From positions 2,921,501 to 2,985,500 of the forward strand of contig NZ_CP136187.1 in assembly GCF_033193315.1 (NCBI RefSeq): a stretch of DNA of 64,000 nucleotides. The letters are read 5' to 3'. The translations under genes and the position numbers were made by a program. Under the pieces are notes generated by a model. That model did no database searches. It saw only the letters and a list, made by a program, of their open reading frames with translations, and was not told the origin of the DNA. This document shows, in pieces, positions 60,001-64,000 of this stretch. The stretch is from Agathobaculum sp. NTUH-O15-33 (GTDB lineage Bacteria; Bacillota; Clostridia; Oscillospirales; Butyricicoccaceae). Every line of letters begins with the position of its first letter. Positions within the stretch are counted from its first letter, which is position 1.

Positions 60001-61201
60001 TACCTGCGGCACAGCCGCCGCCCTTTGCCGTAACCTGCGCGTTCCCGGCAATCTTAATTTCTTTTACGCCGCTGTTATCACCGCCGCCGATCCCCGCGCC
60101 GCCCCAATAACCATCAGCACTTCCAATCGCTTTGACCTGACCGCCGGTGATCGCGATCCTACCGCCATCCATGCTATTGCTGCCGCCTATGCCAGCCGCG
60201 ATTGAACCGCCTTTGGCCGCTACAGTTCCGCCTTCAATTGTCACTTTAATATCGCTTCTATGCGGTTGGTTCGTGTTTCCCGCGCCGCCGCTGCCAATGC
60301 CCGCACCGCCCCAAGTATCGCCTTTGGAATCAGCACCGCCGCTTGCCGTAATTGTTCCGTTTTCTATGGTAATAGAACCTTCCAGCTCCGCTAAGTCTTC
60401 TAGCTTGCCCTGATTCAAGGTAGAGCCGCCGCCGCCAATGCCAGCGCCCGCACCGTAATTGGCACTGTGTGTTGCTCCGCCCGTCGCATCGATCGTTCCG
60501 CCTTTGATCGTAATGTCGCCAAAATCGCACCATTTCTGTACTTGAGAATCTTTGATCTGTGCCCCATTGCCGCCGATGCCTGCGCCTGCGCCGGTACCCA
60601 CACTCTTGCTTTCAACGATTCCGCCCTGCGCGATCAACCTACCGTCTCCATCAATCGTAACGTCAGCGCCCACCTCCACGTGCAGCCCCGCATAGCAGGG
60701 GCCACCGGTGAGTTCATTTTCACCATGCAGCGTGATTACAGCCGACGCATCCTTCTCGATCGAAATGGCAGGCGCATCTATTGCCTTGATCTTGACCCCG
60801 TCCAAGATCAGTTCGTGCGTTCCGCTCTCAACCGTTATCGTATTCGCTGTCTCACCTTTTGTGGTTAGCCTGTATGATCCCGTATACGTTTGATACGCGT
60901 CTCCCTGCCGGTAGCCCGTCGTCTCGATGATAATCGCGCCAGCCGCAAGGTCGAGTGTGACAGCCGTATCGTTCCGGGTGGGGGGATACTGGGCCGCGTT
61001 CAAAACCTGATTTTGATTTGCGGTATTTGCCGTTGACCGTTTCATATCAACTTCCGATGCCTGAAATTTTCGTTCTCCCGCTTCTCTACCTTGCGACAGC
61101 GGATTCGTCTCTAATTCGGCTTCCACCGCCAACGCGGCGGGGTTGGCCATTGTCAAAACCATGACGCAGATCAGAAAAATCGATGACAGTCGTTTCTTCA
61201 T
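57080..61201 (-). CDS. Large SLH-domain surface protein with Gly-rich repeat and Ig-like domains
   Basis: The 1373-residue secreted protein starts with a signal peptide (cut after ALA, ~25). Residues ~80-500 form a beta-helix-like region with eight GAGIGG-type turns alternating with TIKGGTIDATGG-like rungs. An InlB-type B repeat (~600-680, GYKVDKILVDG), a helical Glu/Lys-rich spacer, two Ig-like domains (~915-1090) and another B-repeat-like unit (~1110-1180) follow. Three SLH domains at the C terminus (~1190-1373, WFYQAVTYVYREGVMSGT...) bind secondary wall polymer. It is probably an adhesin or carbohydrate-binding S-layer-associated protein. GGGAGGAG precedes the ATG. A probable invertible promoter drives it. 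Confidence 0.9.
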   Translation of the reverse strand: MKKRLSSIFLICVMVLTMANPAALAVEAELETNPLSQGREAGERKFQASEVDMKRSTANTANQNQVLNAAQYPPTRNDTAVTLDLAAGAIIIETTGYRQGDAYQTYTGSYRLTTKGETANTITVESGTHELILDGVKIKAIDAPAISIEKDASAVITLHGENELTGGPCYAGLHVEVGADVTIDGDGRLIAQGGIVESKSVGTGAGAGIGGNGAQIKDSQVQKWCDFGDITIKGGTIDATGGATHSANYGAGAGIGGGGSTLNQGKLEDLAELEGSITIENGTITASGGADSKGDTWGGAGIGSGGAGNTNQPHRSDIKVTIEGGTVAAKGGSIAAGIGGSNSMDGGRIAITGGQVKAIGSADGYWGGAGIGGGDNSGVKEIKIAGNAQVTAKGGGCAAGIGGGTDRGVDIIQDNASVQPGSITIGGSAIVTAYGAGNGSFGGAGIGAGNSYYNDNGCGTISISDSAKVTAFAGTRAQGIGVGADYGGDDENRLSVSGGVQVWMFNRDTTWPAFWGQNKAGDGITDAYTGNGVATVWYTGSAIPPVDTISDAYSTASGESYKWSHNAARELQILSDGAVVQKGAYPDGFTLGNWAAIFSAETHEVTASVSGAGGTVSPASQSVASGGEAVFTIAREPGYKVDKILVDGADKSEQLDGNTFTLSNVQNNAAISISFTEMTAQDVVDTTDKLPPIKDGEEITEQTKQTILDTKMDYEALSEEEKAAMPETQKEKLHEALSQMSNIEVKVEVQIAGGEQGVFSVPEHQKPALLENMTIEEAAALKSDAAAYKIVVTVAEAKLDAAAESSIQGELNGATAAEKHDVTVKKVMSKNGTDEKTEPISTLVKPIQLEFSIPENLRTPPPQTERTFMLLRTHDQGSGAYTTQVLDGTVDRERWTYVVESDKFSVYTLAYVDTKQDIPTVTAQPSANVTYGTPVTLTVSPTGSGWTYVWYKDANGNGTLDLDTDIKMDGNTSSLTLNDVADSGTYWAQVNTGSDSTVSTAVAVTIHKATPTLSFVPSAESLKGGGSVTLTVGQVPGGGSVAVSCDNSIVVTQNDDGTYSASLPNSNQTYTFTAAYAGDENHNAGTATCTVRVTESGGSSSGSGHRYTVSAGSAQNGAVQVSPENAAKGATVTVRVKPDAGYRLADLTATDSSGNGLKMTDQGGGIFTFAMPGSKVRVQASFVPENAPESELPFVDVDRSDWFYQAVTYVYREGVMSGTTGTIFQPAAPTTRGMIATILHRLEGAPAAAAAAFGDVAAGQYYTDAVAWAAGKGIVMGYGDGSFGPNDPITREQLAAILYRFAGYKGYDVSSTDSLSGFSDSASVSGYAVKAMGWAVQTGLISGMNDGTLRPKDSATRAQAATILTRFMENTNK

Positions 61202-61267
61202 TTTCCACTACTCCTCCCAAAACATTTCTGTGTTTTCTGCGTATCGCAGTCGCCGCTTACCCGGCTT

Positions 61268-61294
61268 GACAAAATCGATAATTTGTCCGGTGGA
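61268..61294 (+). repeat. Left 27-bp inverted repeat (IRL) of invertible segment
   Basis: Exact reverse complement of 61533-61559. It contains GACAAA-N8-TTTGTC, an imperfect dyad with an 8-base centre as in tyrosine-recombinase core sites. It lies 67 bases before the SLH gene start. Confidence 0.85.
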
Positions 61295-61335
61295 TCTTCT
61301 ATAATGATCTTTTGTAAATCGCACCAATTGAAATA

Positions 61336-61364
61336 ATTATAGCACAAGCGTAAAACAAGGACAA
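61336..61364 (-). promoter_or_regulatory. Promoter inside the invertible segment, directed at the SLH gene
   Basis: Minus strand TTGTCC (61364-61359), 17-base spacer, TATAAT (61341-61336). The transcript would cross the left inverted repeat before reaching the ATG at 61201. Confidence 0.6.
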
Positions 61365-61405
61365 GCCATATAACAATTTGAGGGAATAAAACTAAATTTC
61401 CGCAG

Positions 61406-61451
61406 AATTAACCAAGCCGCAGAAACAGAGATTTTTGCGGCTTGGTTAATT
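61406..61451. terminator. Long hairpin inside the invertible segment
   Basis: Perfect 16-bp stem around a 14-base loop, with TTTTT shortly after on the plus strand. It would stop transcription coming from the recombinase side. Confidence 0.65.
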
Positions 61452-61532
61452 GCGCTTTTTATTATGTATGCCTGATAGAAATGTGTATTGTTTCTCACAA
61501 TAAAAAACCAGTCTATTGAATGTTGCTTGAGT

Positions 61533-61559
61533 TCCACCGGACAAATTATCGATTTTGTC
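61533..61559 (-). repeat. Right 27-bp inverted repeat (IRR) of invertible segment
   Basis: Exact inverse of 61268-61294. It ends one base before the stop codon of the recombinase gene. Confidence 0.85.
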
Positions 61560-62405
61560 CTATATTACCAATCCCAGCCGTTCCAACTGTCTGGAATGTT
61601 CCACTCCGGTCGAAACGAGGTAGATGCGGGTCGTCTCAATAGAACTATGGCCCAGCATGTCGGCCAGTCTGGCAATGTCCTTGCAGGCCCGGTAGAACGT
61701 CGTGGCGAACAAGTGCCGCAGGTTGTGCGGGAATACCTTGGATGCCTCCACTCCCGCCCTTTTGCACAGCGCTTTCATCTCTGCCCAAATTTGCTTTCTG
61801 GATAAACTGCCGCCGTCTTTGGTGAGAAAAATTTCGCCAAAGGCGATTTTTTTGTGTCTGGCGTATTTCAGCAGCTTACGGCATAGCTTGCCGGGCAGAA
61901 GAATGGTGCGGATCTTTCCCTTGAGTGAAACCTCCGCTCGGCCTATCTGGGCTGCCTCCACGGTAATATACCGTACCTCGCTGACCCGGATGCCGGTGGC
62001 CCCCATGGTCTCCATCACCAAAGCCAGCCGCTCCCGGCCCAATGTGTGGGCTGTATCCACCAAACGGCGGTATTCCTCCCGCGTCAGCTCCCGGCGGGAA
62101 TCCCGGAACAGCCGCCGCTGAAGCTTCAGGTACTTCACCCGGCATTCGCTCCGCCCGGCAAAGCGAAGAAAAGCGTGCACGGAGGCCAGCATGGAATTAA
62201 CGGTCACCGGTGCGTATCGCGCTGCCGTCAGATGCTCCTTCCAATGCGTTACCGCCTCCTTAGTGACGCGCCGCGCACCCAGCCATGCGGCAAAAGCCCG
62301 CAGATCCCGGCAATACTTTTCCCGCGTGCCTAAGCGTTGTTCTTCCCTTTGCAGATACCGGCCAAAGATCGTTATTTGCTCTTCTGTCAATTTCAGTTCT
62401 TCCAA
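61560..62405 (-). CDS. Tyrosine recombinase (XerC/D-like invertase)
   Basis: The ~281-residue recombinase has a SAM-like N-terminal core-binding domain (~10-95) and a catalytic domain with the first Arg in ATGIRVSEVRY, HxxR in HNLRHLFA, the second His in LGHSSIETTR and the nucleophile Tyr in TRIYLV. It lacks the extra domains of large phage integrases. TTG at 62405 is preferred since GGAGG lies eight bases upstream; a GTG at 62414 overlaps that site. Its stop codon directly adjoins the right inverted repeat, which strongly suggests that it inverts the 61268-61559 segment. Confidence 0.92.
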   Translation of the reverse strand: MEELKLTEEQITIFGRYLQREEQRLGTREKYCRDLRAFAAWLGARRVTKEAVTHWKEHLTAARYAPVTVNSMLASVHAFLRFAGRSECRVKYLKLQRRLFRDSRRELTREEYRRLVDTAHTLGRERLALVMETMGATGIRVSEVRYITVEAAQIGRAEVSLKGKIRTILLPGKLCRKLLKYARHKKIAFGEIFLTKDGGSLSRKQIWAEMKALCKRAGVEASKVFPHNLRHLFATTFYRACKDIARLADMLGHSSIETTRIYLVSTGVEHSRQLERLGLVI

Positions 62406-62492
62406 GTCGAACACCTCCCGCTATAAAGCAATGTCCTCTGGGGCCCCTATCATGAAGATGAGACACAAAATGAATGTTGAAAACGACCACAA

Positions 62493-62509
62493 CATCCGAT
62501 AATCGGATG
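62493..62509. promoter_or_regulatory. Possible operator upstream of the recombinase
   Basis: CATCCGAT and ATCGGATG form an 8-bp dyad around one base, in the ~190-base gap before the recombinase. No clear -35/-10 pair was found there. Confidence 0.35.
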
Positions 62510-62593
62510 CATAGCGCGCGAAAAGGCGGAATTTGATCGGTCCGCCGGGCCAGACGTCCATCGTCGATACGACCAGCGCGCGCCCAGGTCGAT

Positions 62594-62640
62594 AAAAAAA
62601 CAGGACCCCCTGAGTGAAAACCAAGGGGTCCTGTTTTTTT
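62594..62640. terminator. Bidirectional terminator after the HD-domain gene
   Basis: 16-bp stem including A/T tails (62594-62609/62625-62640); reaches the stop codon of the HD gene. Confidence 0.9.
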
Positions 62641-63206
62641 CAGCAAGCGGCCATTTCCGCGCTCACCGTGTCCTCGCATGCGCGCATGGCGTCCAGCGTG
62701 ACGGCAAGCAGCTCGTCCAGCGTCATGCCGCACGTTTCCGCGCCGCGCTCGATCACGTCGCGCGAGCAGCCTGCGGCAAATTTCTTATCCTTAAATTTCT
62801 TTTTCAGACTTTTCAGCTCCATGTCCTTCGTGCTTTTGGAGGGGCGCATGAGCGCCGCCGCGCCGATCAGGCCGGTCAGCTCGTCCGAAGCAAAAAGCAG
62901 CTTTTCCATTTCGTGCGTGGGCTCGACATCGCAGCAAAGCCCCCAGCCGTGGCTGCACACCGCATGGATGAGCGCTTCATCCGCCCCGCCCTCGCGCAGC
63001 AGCTCGGGGGCCTTTTTACAGTGCTCATCGGGCCACTGCTCAAAATCAATATCGTGCAAAAGACCTACAACGCCCCAAAAATCCACGTCTTCGCCCTTCT
63101 GCCCGGCAAAATAACGCATCACGCCCTCCACCGTCAGCGCGTGCTGCAGGTGAAACGGTTCCTTGTTATACTGCCGCAGCAGTTCCCAAGCTTTGCTTCT
63201 TTCCAT
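62640..63206 (-). CDS. HD-domain phosphohydrolase-like protein
   Basis: The 188-residue protein carries HD-domain metal ligands: HLQHALTVEGVMRYFA, LLHDIDFEQWPDEH (the HD pair), then AVCSHGW and the final Asp in FASDELTGL. Such proteins hydrolyse nucleotides or phosphate esters; substrate unknown. The helical C terminus contains KKKFKDKKFAAGC. Start MERSKAW follows AAGGAGG. It lies 54 bases after rodA on the same strand. Confidence 0.88.
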   Translation of the reverse strand: MERSKAWELLRQYNKEPFHLQHALTVEGVMRYFAGQKGEDVDFWGVVGLLHDIDFEQWPDEHCKKAPELLREGGADEALIHAVCSHGWGLCCDVEPTHEMEKLLFASDELTGLIGAAALMRPSKSTKDMELKSLKKKFKDKKFAAGCSRDVIERGAETCGMTLDELLAVTLDAMRACEDTVSAEMAAC

Positions 63207-63260
63207 TTTGAAAAAACCTCCTTGCAAGTCTATACAAAACAAGTGATTTCGGAAAAGCCT

Positions 63261-64000
63261 TTACTGTAGCCAGCTTGGCTTTTCCCGCATACGCACGCCC
63301 GCCGCAATGCCGAGCGCCGCATACATCGTCATGACCGAGGTGCCGCCGTAGGAAAAGAACGGCAGCGTCAGGCCCATGACCGGCAGCAGGCCAAGCACCA
63401 TGAACAGGTTCATAAACGTTTGGAACATAAACATGCCCGCGATACCCACCGCCATGAGCGAGGAAAAACCTGTGCTGCCGCGAAAGCTGACGTAAAACAA
63501 GCGCAGGATCAGCAGAAACAGCAGTGCGACGATCAACATGGAACCGATAAAACCGAGTTCCTCCCCCGCGACCGAGAAGATCAAATCGGTCCGGCTTTCG
63601 GGCACCAGACCCATCTGGGTCATAGCGCCGTTGGTCAATCCCTGTCCGGAAAACTGACCGGCGCCGATCGCGGTCATGCCGCGCGTGGTCTGCATGGCGG
63701 TATCCGGGTCGATTGATGGATCGAACAGCACGAGGATACGGTTTTTTTGATAATCCTCCATCACAAAATTCCACAGGATGGGGATGCTTGCCACGCCAAG
63801 GCCAAGGCCAAGGCCGAGCCACTTAAAGCTCAGGCCCGCCGCGAACATCATGACCAGTGCGATCATAAAATACTGAATCGCCATGCCGGTATCCTTGGAG
63901 CTTAACACGATCGCGCCCATCAGGATCAGCGTGTGCAGCGCCAGTATGATAATGCCGCGCCATTCGTTGATGTGTTCGCGTATCTCGGATAAATTCGCCG
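63261..64000 (-). CDS. rodA: SEDS protein RodA, partial
   Basis: The gene runs off the right edge; the visible ~245 C-terminal residues include six or so helices. The family signatures QFSGQGLTNGAMTQMGLVPESRTDLIFSVAGEELGFIG and VMGLTLPFFSYGGTSVMTM are those of RodA-type SEDS polymerases (GQGL and VPES-TDFI-like), distinct from FtsW at 22910. It would make peptidoglycan along the side wall with a class B penicillin-binding protein outside the window. Confidence 0.92.
   Translation of the reverse strand, partial: ANLSEIREHINEWRGIIILALHTLILMGAIVLSSKDTGMAIQYFMIALVMMFAAGLSFKWLGLGLGLGVASIPILWNFVMEDYQKNRILVLFDPSIDPDTAMQTTRGMTAIGAGQFSGQGLTNGAMTQMGLVPESRTDLIFSVAGEELGFIGSMLIVALLFLLILRLFYVSFRGSTGFSSLMAVGIAGMFMFQTFMNLFMVLGLLPVMGLTLPFFSYGGTSVMTMYAALGIAAGVRMREKPSWLQ

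Larger units (their letters stand above)
61295..61532. other. Invertible DNA segment (putative phase switch)
   Basis: The 238-base AT-rich segment between the two inverted repeats holds a promoter pointing at the SLH gene and a 16-bp terminator-like hairpin (61406-61421/61436-61451). No protein-coding frame is apparent. Inversion would turn the promoter away from the SLH gene. Confidence 0.7.

Noticed and set aside
61268..61559. Inverted repeats read as ends of a transposon or MITE
   Set aside because: No target-site duplication was found outside the repeats, the inner segment carries a promoter and hairpin only, and the adjoining enzyme is a tyrosine recombinase whose core-site layout the repeats match.

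Overview
The window reads as chromosomal DNA of a GC-rich, endospore-forming Firmicute of class Clostridia, most likely an Oscillospiraceae/Butyricicoccaceae-type gut anaerobe (taxonomy is inferred from gene content and codon use, not from a marker tree). Supporting signs are a mraZ-led division/cell-wall cluster with a PASTA penicillin-binding protein, the sporulation genes yqfC, yqfD and ylbJ, YesN/LytS-type and OmpR-type two-component systems, WYL regulators, an SLH-domain surface protein, and clear sigma-A promoters and AGGAGG ribosome binding sites.

Layout. 1-2.9 kb: left-truncated TRAP solute-binding lipoprotein with an adjacent histidine kinase/AraC-type response regulator. 3-5.1 kb: DUF134 plus Fe-Mo-cofactor-type protein, GNAT, trmB. 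5.2-9.1 kb: malQ, an unusual HAD-phosphatase/LUD fusion, a membrane-anchored XRE regulator. 9.1-9.4 kb: tRNA-Gly(GCC) with a duplicated 3' end. 9.4-12.6 kb: MFS exporter, WYL regulator, pyridoxal kinase. 12.7-15.5 kb: secreted glycosyl hydrolase-like protein, acyl-ACP thioesterase, degenerate MNT/HEPN pair. 15.5-19.1 kb: GT2 synthase, yjdF behind a riboswitch-like leader, a frameshifted corA. 19.3-32.5 kb: mraZ-rsmH-ftsL-pbp-murE-murF-mraY-ftsW-murG-ftsQ-ftsZ, all on the minus strand, without murD, murC or ftsA. 32.7-42.2 kb: coaD, rsmD, uvrC, a Crh-like HPr, mutS2 (frameshifted), recO, era, dgkA, ybeY (frameshifted). 42.2-42.5 kb: tandem stem-loop array. 44.4-49.9 kb: phoH, yqfD, yqfC, ylbJ, D,D-carboxypeptidase. 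50-55 kb: OmpR regulator, kinase, ABC ATPase and FtsX-type permease, resembling BceRSAB modules. 55.2-57 kb: DJ-1/PfpI-like protein and WYL regulator. 57.1-62.4 kb: a 1373-residue SLH surface protein, an apparent invertible promoter and its tyrosine recombinase. 62.6-64 kb: HD-domain protein and a right-truncated rodA.

The strongest unusual systems are (i) a probable phase-variation switch at 61268-61559: two perfect 27-bp inverted repeats, each with a recombinase-core-like dyad, flank a promoter that points at the SLH protein gene, and the right repeat abuts the stop codon of a tyrosine recombinase; (ii) a family of structured intergenic repeats (8038-8252, 17171-17352, related palindrome 56988-57031) with base-pair covariation between copies and with host terminators duplicated on both sides; and (iii) a three-unit, 101-bp-period stem-loop array upstream of ybeY. 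Three genes (corA, mutS2, ybeY) each carry a single extra base; two of these are in homopolymers, so assembly error must be excluded before calling them pseudogenes.
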